Of a stretch of 64,000 nt of DNA, positions 55,914 through 64,000 are shown piece by piece. The notes beneath the pieces are model-generated. The model did not search any database, was not told where the DNA came from, and saw nothing but the letters and a program-made list of their open reading frames with translations. Position 1 is the first letter of the stretch; each line of letters begins with the position of its first letter. Position numbers and translations under genes: made by a program. This stretch comes from JBFHIJ01 sp041596515 (GTDB taxonomy: Bacteria; Bacteroidota; Ignavibacteria; Kapaibacteriales; UBA2268): NCBI GenBank assembly GCA_041596515.1, contig JBFHIJ010000002.1, positions 62,001 through 126,000 on the forward strand. Reading direction: 5' to 3'.

Positions 55914-56702
55914 ATGAATAGCTTACAGAAAAATATAGTGGCTGTAAAAGAAACCAAAATACCTTATGTAATAACAGTATGTAGTGGCAAGGGTGGAGTA
56001 GGTAAAAGTGTATTATCTGCTAATATTGCAAATTTACTTGCTTTCAATCAGCAAAAAGTATTAATTTGGGATGCTGATATGCTATTCCCAAATCTACATT
56101 TGCTTTTGGGTGTAGAACCACCGGTAAGAGCAACAGATTTATATGCCGGAAGAGTATCGGCAGTGCAAACTATTTATGGGATAAAGAAAAATTTAGATTT
56201 GATTGCCGACATTCCTATTTCTAATGGTAGAGATATATTTGATGGCTCTTCTATTCTGCCTGCATTTGCAGAATTGATTTCTTTGACAGATTATGATTAT
56301 ATAATTTTTGATACTGCTGCCGGTGCTTCCACGGAGGTGTTAAATGCATGTAGTATATCGGATTTAACTGTAGTTACTGTAACGGACGAACCTACTACTC
56401 TTTTAGATGCGTATGCACTAATTAAAATATTAAGAGAGCAGGTAAAAGATGAGAAAATTCAACTTTTAGTCAATAATGTAATAGATTTTGAAGATGCTGA
56501 AGATATTTCTACTAAGTTAAATTCTGCAACAAAAGAGTTTCTAGATAATAAATTTGCAATATTCGGATATGTTCCTTATGATAGGAATATACGTCAATCT
56601 ATATTGCAACAAGTATTGTATACTGATATATATACAGATTCAGAAGTGTATTTTGCAATCAAAAAGATTACTGATTCTATTTTAGCAAAAATACATAATT
56701 AA
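55914..56702 (+). CDS. flhG: MinD-like ATPase FlhG
   Basis: 262 aa. Deviant Walker A motif CSGKGGVGKS at 23-32, LIWDADMLFPNLHLLLG, IIFDTAAGAS and a C-terminal amphipathic helix (YFAIKKITDSILAKI). FlhG (FleN/YlxH) restrains FlhF and limits flagellar number. It starts five bases after flhF. Confidence 0.92.
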   Translation: MNSLQKNIVAVKETKIPYVITVCSGKGGVGKSVLSANIANLLAFNQQKVLIWDADMLFPNLHLLLGVEPPVRATDLYAGRVSAVQTIYGIKKNLDLIADIPISNGRDIFDGSSILPAFAELISLTDYDYIIFDTAAGASTEVLNACSISDLTVVTVTDEPTTLLDAYALIKILREQVKDEKIQLLVNNVIDFEDAEDISTKLNSATKEFLDNKFAIFGYVPYDRNIRQSILQQVLYTDIYTDSEVYFAIKKITDSILAKIHN

Positions 56703-56756
56703 CACTATCGTTTTATAAATAGGCAATGGATTGCCCAATAATTCAGGTTATATGAT

Positions 56757-57611
56757 ATGGCTACTGAAAAAAAACTGATGACACCTGAAGAGAAAAAAAG
56801 AGAAAAGGAAAGGCTCGCTTTAGAAAAAGCAGAATTGGCTGAGAGGGAAAAGCGTAAAAAGGATAGACTAAATCGTAAGAAAAAAAGAGAAGCAAAGCTA
56901 AAAAAGAAGATAAACAAAGAAAAAAAGAGAATAAAAAAAGAGATTAATTTCCCTTATAAAATTCTAAATCTTGCTATAGCTTTATTTACGCTTTTAATTT
57001 TGATATTTTTTCTTTTTGCTACAGATATGAGTTTGGTGTCAATATTAAAATGGACTGCTTTTTTATTGCTTGTCCAATATCTAATATTTGGTGGAGCAAT
57101 GTCTGCTTATGTTTATATGTTAGCAGAAGATAAGAAATTAGAATTGAAAGAAAAAGCAAAACAAGATATTTTGGATCAAAAAATTGAAGAAGATGTTATA
57201 AAACAACAAGAATTGCAAGAACTTCAAGATTTGGAAAAAGAGATTAAAGAGAAAAGACTTGCTGAAACTCTTAAACTTAAAAATCAATCTCAAAAAGAGT
57301 TGCAAGCTTCTAATGATACCGTGAATTTTGATTTAGATAGTCAGGCTCTACCTGAAACCGATTTAGATAATCCTGCACTTCCCGAATTTCATGAGCCTAA
57401 AGAGCATTTTGATGTAGAAATAAATGATGTAACTGATAGCTATGATGATTCTATAGTAGCAAAGATACCAAAAGTTAAAGATTATGAAAACGTAGAATTA
57501 GATTCTGAAGAAAATGATCAAGAGAATCAAGATAATAATTTGGAACAGAAAGAGTTCATTGCTTTTGAGGATTACCCTGATTTAGAACAACATAATAAAA
57601 ATGATAAATAA
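56757..57611 (+). CDS. Lys/Glu-rich membrane protein between flhG and fliA
   Basis: 284 aa. Residues 1-65 are an extremely basic, charged helix (many Lys, Arg and Glu). Two membrane helices follow at about 68-88 and 97-120, then a coiled coil (125-190) and an acidic, Asp/Glu/Asn-rich, probably disordered tail. Both ends are predicted to face the cytoplasm. No family recognised. Its place between flhG and fliA, 54 nt after one and 18 nt before the other, suggests a flagellar or envelope role. Confidence 0.7.
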   Translation: MATEKKLMTPEEKKREKERLALEKAELAEREKRKKDRLNRKKKREAKLKKKINKEKKRIKKEINFPYKILNLAIALFTLLILIFFLFATDMSLVSILKWTAFLLLVQYLIFGGAMSAYVYMLAEDKKLELKEKAKQDILDQKIEEDVIKQQELQELQDLEKEIKEKRLAETLKLKNQSQKELQASNDTVNFDLDSQALPETDLDNPALPEFHEPKEHFDVEINDVTDSYDDSIVAKIPKVKDYENVELDSEENDQENQDNNLEQKEFIAFEDYPDLEQHNKNDK

Positions 57612-57629
57612 TAAGGTTTATCTTTATAT

Positions 57630-58418
57630 ATGGCAAAAAAAAATGTAGATATGACTGAGGTATGGAATGATTTATTTATTTCCGAATACCAAGACAAAAA
57701 TGCTTTTGATAAGTTAGTGATTAATTATGTGTGGCTGATAAAATATGTTATACAACAAATGCACTTACCGGGAAATTCTTTTCTGTCAGAAGATGATTTT
57801 TTAAATTTTGGTATTCTTGGACTCTATGAATCTATAAAAAGATATGACCCTGAGCGAGGAGTTAAATTCGAATCTTATGCCATCCCAAGGATAAGAGGTA
57901 TTATTCAAGATGAACTAAGAAAGCTGGACTGGCTTTCAAGGACTGCAAGAAAAAAAGCTACTGATTACATAAATGCAAGCGATAAACTTAAAGCGGAAAA
58001 GGGTGGAGACGTTAGCCCTGCAGAAATAATGGAAAAGTTACAGGTCACTCCTGAGCAATATAATTCTTATCTTTCTGCAGCCGCTGCAGCTAAAGCATCA
58101 TTATCTATGAACGAGTCGTTTAGTATGCCTTTAAATATAGACGATAACGATGTAAACTTAATAGAAGAAATTCCTGATAATGAACAAATATCATCATTAG
58201 ATGCAATTACTAACGAAGAGAGGTTGGAGCATCTAGTTTACCATTTGCAAGACTTACCTGAGAAGAAGAGACTTGTTGTAACTTTATACTATTACGAAGA
58301 ATTGACTTTCAAAGAAATCGGACAATTGATTAATGTTTCCGAAAGTAGAGTATGCCAGATACATGGGCAAGTTATGAAAGACCTTAGAAAAAAAATGAAA
58401 GAATTTCAGCATGCTTAG
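57630..58418 (+). CDS. fliA: Flagellar sigma factor FliA (sigma-28)
   Basis: 262 aa, the usual FliA length. Region 2 is visible as DFLNFGILGLYESIKRYDP and VKFESYAIPRIRGIIQDELR, region 3 as ATDYINASDKLKAE and the AEIMEKLQVTPEQYN segment, and region 4 as LPEKKRLVVTLYYYEELTF with the helix-turn-helix IGQLINVSESRVCQIH. It directs transcription of late flagellar and chemotaxis genes. Its last bases overlap the next start codon by eight. Confidence 0.93.
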   Translation: MAKKNVDMTEVWNDLFISEYQDKNAFDKLVINYVWLIKYVIQQMHLPGNSFLSEDDFLNFGILGLYESIKRYDPERGVKFESYAIPRIRGIIQDELRKLDWLSRTARKKATDYINASDKLKAEKGGDVSPAEIMEKLQVTPEQYNSYLSAAAAAKASLSMNESFSMPLNIDDNDVNLIEEIPDNEQISSLDAITNEERLEHLVYHLQDLPEKKRLVVTLYYYEELTFKEIGQLINVSESRVCQIHGQVMKDLRKKMKEFQHA

Positions 58419-59370
58419 TAAAAAAGTACAAAATAAATTAGAATCTTTGAGAGATTTGCCAACTATACCTACGGTTATGTCTCAGGTTTTAGCCGCTTTA
58501 GACAATCCAGATATCAGTGCTGCAAATCTCGCAAAAATTATTGAAAATGATCAGTCACTAACCGCTAAAGTACTGAAAGTTGCTAATTCACCTTTTTATG
58601 GTTTTGCCAGAAAAATATCTACTATTGATTTGGCTGTAGTGGTTATGGGGATAAATACTATAAAAGAAATTATTTTAAGTTTGATAATTCAAAAGTTTTT
58701 TAATAAAATTCAAAAATCATCTTTCGATGTTAATTCATTTTGGCAGTACTCTGTTTTTTGCGGTACTTCGTCGCGAGTAATAGCGAGAAAGCTTGGTTAT
58801 AGACTCGCCGGAGAAGCTTTTGTTACTGGGCTTATGCATGATATTGGTGTATTAGTTTTAGTTGAATCTTTTTCCAAAGATTTTCTTAAAATCCGTGAGC
58901 TGCAGGAACAAAATATGTTATCTATGCCTGAAGCAGAGATGATGGTACTTGAAACAACACATGCAGAAATTGGAGCATGGATTGCAGAAAAATGGAATCT
59001 CCCAGATAGGTTATGTGTTGCAATTGCACACCATCATACCTATTTCATGGATATTATAGAAGAAAAATTTAAATCTGGCGAAGCTGTTAGTCATAAAAAC
59101 TCTGACGATACAGTATTTGGGGCTATAGATGAACCTTTGACAGCAATTGTTTCCATGTCTGAGTGGTTTGCCAAGCAGATGGGTTACATGAGCTGGGCAC
59201 AAGACCAAAAACAAGCTCCTCTTTATTTATCAAATGAAATATTCGATGGTGAAGATAATTCAGATTTTTTGGATAAAAACAGTGCTTTTACTATTTTAAA
59301 GCAGGAATTGACTGACGAATTTGAGAAAGCCTCTGTTTTTAAATCTTTTTCTAATAAATCAATAGCTTAG
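58411..59370 (+). CDS. HDOD-domain signalling protein
   Basis: 319 aa. Starts with LRDLPTIPTVMSQVLAAL, the HDOD opening, then AKIIENDQSLTAKVLKVANSPFYG and LAVVVMGINTIKEIILSL. An HD-like LMHDIGVLVL is kept near residue 145 and AIAHHH near 210. HDOD proteins act in regulation, in some Proteobacteria upstream of flagellar or biofilm genes. The start lies inside fliA, overlapping by eight bases, so expression is coupled. Confidence 0.9.
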   Translation: MLSKKVQNKLESLRDLPTIPTVMSQVLAALDNPDISAANLAKIIENDQSLTAKVLKVANSPFYGFARKISTIDLAVVVMGINTIKEIILSLIIQKFFNKIQKSSFDVNSFWQYSVFCGTSSRVIARKLGYRLAGEAFVTGLMHDIGVLVLVESFSKDFLKIRELQEQNMLSMPEAEMMVLETTHAEIGAWIAEKWNLPDRLCVAIAHHHTYFMDIIEEKFKSGEAVSHKNSDDTVFGAIDEPLTAIVSMSEWFAKQMGYMSWAQDQKQAPLYLSNEIFDGEDNSDFLDKNSAFTILKQELTDEFEKASVFKSFSNKSIA

Positions 59371-59376
59371 GGTAAA

Positions 59377-60675
59377 ATGGCAAAAAATATTGCAAATATT
59401 GATCGTGTTAAAGCTCAGGATGATTATATCAAATCCTTAGAATTATCTGTCAAAATCCTCAGAAAAGAAGTTGATGATTTAAGAAAAAATGTTAAAGTTA
59501 CTCCTCAAAACCAATACTCTTCTAACCTTCCTCATGAAGTCGATATAGACTTTCTGCGATATGCTTCTATTGAAGAAATACTAAATGAACTCCAAGTATT
59601 CTGTTCTAAAATGTTTGATTTGTTGGAGTGTAGTATTTATAGAACGAATGAGGCTAAACATATAGATTATTCTTTTGATGTCGAAAATGATTTGAAAAAA
59701 GATATTATGAAATTGGAAGAAGAAGGCATTATTGATTGGGTATGTGAAAATAAAGAAACTGCCATTATACCTAATACGATAAATCCATCTGAAAATAATT
59801 ATTTCTTTATTGCACCATTAAAACTCGCAGGTGAAAATTTTGGTGTTTTTGTAGGCAAAACTCAATTATCAAAAAATGATTTCAATGAAGAGGATATTGT
59901 AGAGATTGAGATGATTGCTGAAAATGCAGCTGCTGCTATTTTTAATATTTTATCTATGGATACTATCGCTAATCTAAATAAACGTATGGATTTACTGAAT
60001 AGGAGAATGCTGGATTCAGCAAAGTACTCTTCTTTAGGTGAACTAACTGCTTCTTTTTCTGTTGAAATTGGAGCTCCTCTTATGGTAATAAATACTAATT
60101 TGGACTTGATGGAAAGCGGTGTAGGTAACCCAGAAAAACGCATCGAAGTAATCAAAAACGAGATTAATAAAATAGTTAAAATCAACAATAGAATCAATAA
60201 GCTAGCCAACTCTGATTATGGAAAAGAGCAGATTATATCTTTGAATATATGTTCAGTTATAGATGAAGTAATTCTCTTTACAAAAAATAAGCTTGAAAGA
60301 GAAGATATAGAATTAGTTTCTGATTATGAAGATAACGAAATCAAGATACTTGGTATTAAATCTCATCTTGAACAAGCAATAATGAATCTCATTCTTTATT
60401 CTGCTAAATACATTCCCGATGGTGGTGCTATAACAGTCGGAGTTTATTCAAATACGGGAAATAGAATCTCTATTAATATCTCTGATAATGGAATTGGCAT
60501 AGAAGACTCAGTACTTGAGAATATTTTTGAACCTTATTCGGTTGATTATTTACAGCATGGTTTGGGATTATATATATCTAAATATATAATAGAGCAGCAT
60601 TATGGCAGGATAAATGTTTTATCCGAATTGAATAAAGGTACAACATTTAAAATTAGTTTTCCCGGAGTGAAATGA
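59377..60675 (+). CDS. GAF-like/histidine kinase-type protein, probable pseudokinase
   Basis: 432 aa, no membrane segment. A coiled coil (1-50) is followed by a GAF-like sensor (about 55-195, FFIAPLKLAGENFGVFVG), then a HisKA-like dimerisation helix and an HATPase domain. In the H-box the pattern LGELTASFSVEIGAPL has Val229 where family members have the phosphorylated His (usually AHEINNPL). In the N-box NLILYSAK the second Asn, which binds Mg-ATP, is Tyr341. The G1 (ISDNGIGI), F (IFEPYS) and G2 (HGLGLYISK) boxes remain. It looks able to keep the fold but not to autophosphorylate. Six bases after the HDOD gene, suggesting a joint role. Confidence 0.8.
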   Translation: MAKNIANIDRVKAQDDYIKSLELSVKILRKEVDDLRKNVKVTPQNQYSSNLPHEVDIDFLRYASIEEILNELQVFCSKMFDLLECSIYRTNEAKHIDYSFDVENDLKKDIMKLEEEGIIDWVCENKETAIIPNTINPSENNYFFIAPLKLAGENFGVFVGKTQLSKNDFNEEDIVEIEMIAENAAAAIFNILSMDTIANLNKRMDLLNRRMLDSAKYSSLGELTASFSVEIGAPLMVINTNLDLMESGVGNPEKRIEVIKNEINKIVKINNRINKLANSDYGKEQIISLNICSVIDEVILFTKNKLEREDIELVSDYEDNEIKILGIKSHLEQAIMNLILYSAKYIPDGGAITVGVYSNTGNRISINISDNGIGIEDSVLENIFEPYSVDYLQHGLGLYISKYIIEQHYGRINVLSELNKGTTFKISFPGVK

Positions 60676-60676
60676 T

Positions 60677-62314
60677 TTGTATAAGCTATTACTTATCATA
60701 TTACTACTACCATCATTATTATCTGCCGAATCACTTCTGCAGATATCTGTACCTGTGGAAAATCGAGTATTTTTTCAATTTGACACTTATCCGAAAGCTG
60801 CTACTTCATCCTTATCTGAAGACAAAAAGCAAATAATATTGAAGATTCCGGGTACTGATTATAGAGGATCTAAAAATACATTTGTAGGTAAAGGCAAGAT
60901 TAGTTCTATTGATATAAGTTATCAAGATAATACAACTAATATTTATATAAATTTGAATGAGCAATCAGGATATACTATTGCACCTCTCAAATCTGTCAAT
61001 ATATGTGCTGTTGAGACATTTAATTGGTCAAAAATAGACAAACAAGAAGACATTTATAGAAATGCACTGCTTGCATATGAGTCTGGCTTAACAAACGTAG
61101 CCCTGGAAGATTTATCTAAATCAAATTATAAAAATTCACAAGATATATTAACCGATATTCTTTTTAAAACTAAAGAATATGATGCCGCTGTTAAATCAGC
61201 TTTTAAAGCATATAATCTATCGAATATGCCAGTCCATTTGGCTGTTCTTGTTGAGATTGCAAGGAATCTGGATGACACGACTAAGACAAATGCCTTTTTG
61301 TTGCAAATGAGAAGTATTACTGGTTTAGACAGTATTGTATTGAATAAATCTTATAAGTTATCAATCAAAACTTTGGACAACCAGTATAATGATGAATTAG
61401 ATTCTCTGAAATTAAATACTGACTCAGGTACAAAAAATAACGAACATATAATCGCAGATAAGCGATTTAAAAATATATTTCCTTCCGACTCTACAATTGT
61501 AGCAGATACAAGTTTCTCAAAATCGTTGATATTTAAAGACTTTTATGGTTTTCCTTGGTGGACTGAGTATATACTTTATGTATTATTAACCGGTGCTTTA
61601 CTTGTAGTATACTTGTATTTAAGATGGAGAAACAAGCAACTTCTTGCACTCAAAGAATTTAGCGAGAAGAAAAGAAAAATTGATGATAGAAAAGAAAAAG
61701 CAAAAAAATATCATAAAGAATCAACAGAAGTTGAAGAAGAAATAGAAAAAGGCTTGGCAGAAAGAAAACAAAAACAAGAACATAAAACAGGTATACAAAA
61801 AGATGATACTAAATCTGAGCCTAATATAACTGAAACAGAGCAACCTAAAAAAAATAAAACTAAATTTTCTGCAGAAATGCTTCGTGCAAAACAAGCTTAT
61901 TCTGAAGGAGCTCAAAGTATTACTGACCAAAAGAAAGTAAAAAACATTAAACAAGAAAGCAAGGAAAATATAATTCCTACCAGAGAAAAAAGAGCGAATA
62001 AAATTGAACAAATAATAGATGCAATACGTAGTAATAGTAAGGTCTCACCTTTAGAAGATAAGCACATATCTTCAGATTACTCAGGACTTCCTGCTAAAAT
62101 GCAATTGGCGATGAAAATAACTGAAGAAGAGATGAAAGAAAAAAACAAGCAACTGAGTAAGTTAGAAAACTTAACAGATGAAGAGCTTGAAACTATAGCA
62201 CGCGAGTTAGGAACAGGTAAGGCTTCAATTGAAACTAAAAAGAATGTTCAGGACTTGCTTGGCAGTAAAGAAGCAATTGATGAACTTGCAAAAAAGTTTA
62301 ACAAAAGAGAATAG
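60677..62314 (+). CDS. Membrane protein with AMIN-like periplasmic part, TM helix and charged cytoplasmic tail
   Basis: 545 aa. The start is a TTG at 60677, one base after the preceding stop, with GGAG placed nine bases upstream inside the kinase gene; the N-terminus is then a good signal peptide (LLLIILLLPSLLSAES). No in-frame ATG is available near. Residues ~20-105 are a beta-rich AMIN-like domain (VPVENRVFFQFDTYP, KGKISSIDISYQDN), and ~125-240 look like TPR-type helices. One membrane helix at about 293-316 is followed by a long charged coiled coil rich in Lys and Glu. The order resembles the general plan of FimV-like polar proteins, but no homology is claimed. Confidence 0.7.
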   Translation: MYKLLLIILLLPSLLSAESLLQISVPVENRVFFQFDTYPKAATSSLSEDKKQIILKIPGTDYRGSKNTFVGKGKISSIDISYQDNTTNIYINLNEQSGYTIAPLKSVNICAVETFNWSKIDKQEDIYRNALLAYESGLTNVALEDLSKSNYKNSQDILTDILFKTKEYDAAVKSAFKAYNLSNMPVHLAVLVEIARNLDDTTKTNAFLLQMRSITGLDSIVLNKSYKLSIKTLDNQYNDELDSLKLNTDSGTKNNEHIIADKRFKNIFPSDSTIVADTSFSKSLIFKDFYGFPWWTEYILYVLLTGALLVVYLYLRWRNKQLLALKEFSEKKRKIDDRKEKAKKYHKESTEVEEEIEKGLAERKQKQEHKTGIQKDDTKSEPNITETEQPKKNKTKFSAEMLRAKQAYSEGAQSITDQKKVKNIKQESKENIIPTREKRANKIEQIIDAIRSNSKVSPLEDKHISSDYSGLPAKMQLAMKITEEEMKEKNKQLSKLENLTDEELETIARELGTGKASIETKKNVQDLLGSKEAIDELAKKFNKRE

Positions 62315-62318
62315 ACAT

Positions 62319-62765
62319 ATGAAACTTTTATCTACTATTATTTTACTTCTTATGATATCAATTAATCTTTCACATACCTCTGAAACTTATATAAATCCTC
62401 AAAAATCACTTACTGGCATATATTTTGATAGTTCTAAAGTAAGAAGCTCTTTGCAGCATAGTTCAGATAAAACTGTAAAAAATGATACAATCTATAAACC
62501 TTCTAAAATCAAAAAGGTTAATATTGATCAAACTGCAGAAATTATGACTATCGGAATCTCTATACCAGATGACAAGTATGACTTTCAGATTGCTTGTTAT
62601 AATATGTTAGGGAAGAAGGTGCTGGATGTAATTTCAGGTAAGAAAGTGGCTAATCAAAGAGAATTTAGATTAGATATTTCAAAAATACCCAATGGAATTT
62701 ATATTTGTGTGCTTCAAGTCAGCAACGGGCAAAAGGATACGGAAAAGTTTATTATATCGAGGTAG
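62319..62765 (+). CDS. Small secreted protein made mostly of a T9SS sorting domain
   Basis: 148 aa from the ATG at 62319, which gives a signal peptide (LLSTIILLLMISINLSHTS); an upstream frame reaching back into the previous gene adds a non-signal leader and was rejected. After a ~50-residue linker, the last ~85 residues are a T9SS type-A-like sorting domain: IGISIPDDKYDFQIACYN, MLGKKVLDVIS and SKIPNGIYICVLQVSNG. No cargo domain lies in front. The gene lies four bases after the previous stop and two bases before the PorV-like gene. Confidence 0.75.
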   Translation: MKLLSTIILLLMISINLSHTSETYINPQKSLTGIYFDSSKVRSSLQHSSDKTVKNDTIYKPSKIKKVNIDQTAEIMTIGISIPDDKYDFQIACYNMLGKKVLDVISGKKVANQREFRLDISKIPNGIYICVLQVSNGQKDTEKFIISR

Positions 62766-62767
62766 TT

Positions 62768-63853
62768 ATGGTAACCAATAATACACAACACAGGAAGAGT
62801 CACTTTCTTAATTGTAGTATGGGTTCCATATTGTTTTTCTTTATTGTTTCCCTTTTTTCCTACTCACCATCATTTGCACAAGCATCAGGTGGTGGTTATA
62901 GCGAAGCATATCTACTTAGAGATGTTGGTGCACGAGCTATTTCCATGGCAGGTGCTTTTACAGCCATTTCTAATGATCCAAACGCTATATTTTATAACCC
63001 TGCAGGCCTTGGATTTTTAGCTAATAAACCTCAGATTACAGGTAGTGTTTCAAGTTTAGGACATGGTAGAACACATTCTACTATGGCATGGGCTCAATCA
63101 ATATATCCGAGACTTGGTGTAGGATTTGGTGTTAATAGTTTTTCTACCGGAAGTTTTACCGGAAGAGATGTGATGGGTAATCCTATAGGCGATTTCTCCG
63201 CTCTCCAATATGCTTTGAACCTCGCAGGTGCCTATTCGTTAGAAAATGCTGCTATTGGTTTTAATGTTAAATACTTAACAAATAACCTTACAGGAGCGAG
63301 CACTAATGCTACTGGTTATGGATTGGACGTAGGTACCAAATTTGATGTAATGAATATGGTTTCAGTAGGAGTAGCAGTTCAAAATATTTCAGGAATAATG
63401 TTTTGGAATAATGCCAATGGAGATTATGAATATCTGCCTTATACTGTAAGGGCTGGTATTGCAATGGAATATGGTTTAAACGATGAAAAATATCAAACTC
63501 GGTCTTCTATTGATGGAGAAATAGAAGAGATTTATGTGCCTCCTACAAGATATCTAATATTTTCATTTGATGCAATTTTGCGTCAGTATGAGGAAAGTCC
63601 ATCTTTTATCATAGGTACAGAAATTGTATTCCATGAGTTTTTAGCTTTTAGAGCGGGGTTTGATATATACGGCGATGATAAAGGACAATCTAAGTTTCTA
63701 CCTCTAAATAACTGGGGAACAGGTGTTTCTATAAGGCCAGATGCTAATGACTTACACATTCCTTTTAGTTTTCATATTGATTATTCTGTAGCAAACAGCT
63801 CTCTCACAGATAACAATTTATCACATAATATATCATTTTATATCGAGTTCTAA
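62768..63853 (+). CDS. PorV/UPF0164-type outer-membrane beta-barrel protein
   Basis: 361 aa from the ATG at 62768, which has GAGG five bases upstream; an earlier frame start overlaps the preceding gene. Signal peptide about 15-40 (ILFFFIVSLFSYSPSFAQ) after a short basic leader. The typical opening GARAISMAGAFTAISNDPNAIFYNPAGL is shared by PorV, PorQ and UPF0164 proteins, followed by Gly-rich alternating strands of a barrel and an aromatic C-terminus (ISFYIEF). PorV-like proteins carry T9SS substrates to the attachment machinery. Placed right after a small T9SS-CTD protein. Confidence 0.85.
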   Translation: MVTNNTQHRKSHFLNCSMGSILFFFIVSLFSYSPSFAQASGGGYSEAYLLRDVGARAISMAGAFTAISNDPNAIFYNPAGLGFLANKPQITGSVSSLGHGRTHSTMAWAQSIYPRLGVGFGVNSFSTGSFTGRDVMGNPIGDFSALQYALNLAGAYSLENAAIGFNVKYLTNNLTGASTNATGYGLDVGTKFDVMNMVSVGVAVQNISGIMFWNNANGDYEYLPYTVRAGIAMEYGLNDEKYQTRSSIDGEIEEIYVPPTRYLIFSFDAILRQYEESPSFIIGTEIVFHEFLAFRAGFDIYGDDKGQSKFLPLNNWGTGVSIRPDANDLHIPFSFHIDYSVANSSLTDNNLSHNISFYIEF

Positions 63854-63867
63854 GTGATATATTATAC

Positions 63868-64000
63868 TTATACTTGCCTTCTTTTAAGCTCCATTAAACC
63901 TTGTTCTATAATACTATCCGGGACTTCTATATCAAAACCTGACAGTGGAATTCCGCGTTTAGATTCTTTAAGTTTTATTAATATATTGAAGTATTCCTTA
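63868..64000 (-). CDS. C-terminal fragment of an unidentified protein
   Basis: Reading into the window from the right edge on the minus strand, a frame of 44 codons runs to a TAA at 63868-63870. Its translation ends with GFDIEVPDSIIEQGLMELKR and looks like real coding sequence (balanced, amphipathic), convergent with the PorV-like gene. The family cannot be told from this end. Confidence 0.55.
   Translation of the reverse strand, partial: KEYFNILIKLKESKRGIPLSGFDIEVPDSIIEQGLMELKRRQV

Noticed and set aside
62229..62318. Upstream extension of the small T9SS-CTD protein into the previous gene
   Set aside because: It would hide the signal peptide behind 30 charged residues; the ATG at 62319 gives a proper signal sequence right after the previous stop.
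62705..62767. Upstream extension of the PorV-like protein
   Set aside because: Overlaps the conserved end of the preceding sorting domain and lacks its own ribosome-binding site; the ATG at 62768 has GAGG before it.

Overview
The window reads as a low-GC (about one third G+C by eye) chromosome segment from a Gram-negative, flagellated member of the Bacteroidota/Chlorobiota superphylum; Kapabacteria- or Ignavibacteria-like lineages fit best, but this is inference from gene content. Supporting signs are type IX secretion (T9SS) C-terminal sorting domains, a PorV-type outer-membrane protein, an LPS heptose epimerase, promoter boxes of the Bacteroidota form TTTG...TAnnTTTG, an ATP synthase locus without the beta and epsilon genes, and flagellar regulators (FlhF, FlhG, FliA), which typical Bacteroidetes lack. 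No rRNA, tRNA, CRISPR array or intact mobile element was seen; one decayed IS3-type remnant lies near 52.8-53.1 kb.

Layout. 0-2.4 kb: 3' part of a poly-HAMP chemoreceptor. 2.4-7.0 kb (minus): trimeric NAD-linked [FeFe] hydrogenase operon (hydB-hydA-hydC order of transcription), preceded by two inverted repeats. 7.3-17.2 kb (minus): AddB-like nuclease, ATP-type PEP carboxykinase, polyprenyl synthase with dprA, and gyrA, mostly separated by clear terminators. 17.4-23.9 kb (minus): F1Fo ATP synthase operon atpZ, a small membrane protein, atpB, E, F, H, A, then hldD inserted before atpG. 24.0-28.2 kb (minus): operon of family-4 uracil-DNA glycosylase, ddl, a PfkB sugar kinase and a secreted CBM9-like protein, with a textbook operator inside its promoter. 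28.4-34.0 kb (plus): cell-wall amidase, ackA-pta, ptb-buk.

34.5-47.8 kb (plus): accessory block of very large secreted proteins: a lamin-tail/HYDIN-like protein followed by three paralogous BNR beta-propeller proteins with T9SS sorting domains. 47.9-52.7 kb (plus): ruvA, a divergent HisA-like protein, and nuoG-nuoH-nuoI, cut off by a terminator and the IS relic. 53.1-54.5 kb (minus): fumC. 54.8-63.9 kb (plus): one tightly packed nine-gene run, flhF, flhG, a Lys-rich membrane protein, fliA, an HDOD protein, a probable pseudo-histidine kinase, an AMIN-like/TM/coiled-coil protein, a tiny T9SS-CTD protein and a PorV-like barrel. The window ends in the 3' end of an unidentified minus-strand gene.

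Together the genes describe an energy metabolism able to conserve energy by acyl-phosphate formation (acetyl- and butyryl/branched acyl-CoA), to exchange electrons between NADH, ferredoxin and H2, and to run complex I and a proton-type ATP synthase. The most interesting leads are the flagellar-to-T9SS operon with its pseudokinase, the operator in the uracil-glycosylase promoter, the paralogous BNR secreted proteins, the HndB-HndC-type fusion, and the HisA-like protein missing a catalytic acid. Several starts were moved from upstream GTG/TTG codons to better-placed ATG codons, as noted per gene.
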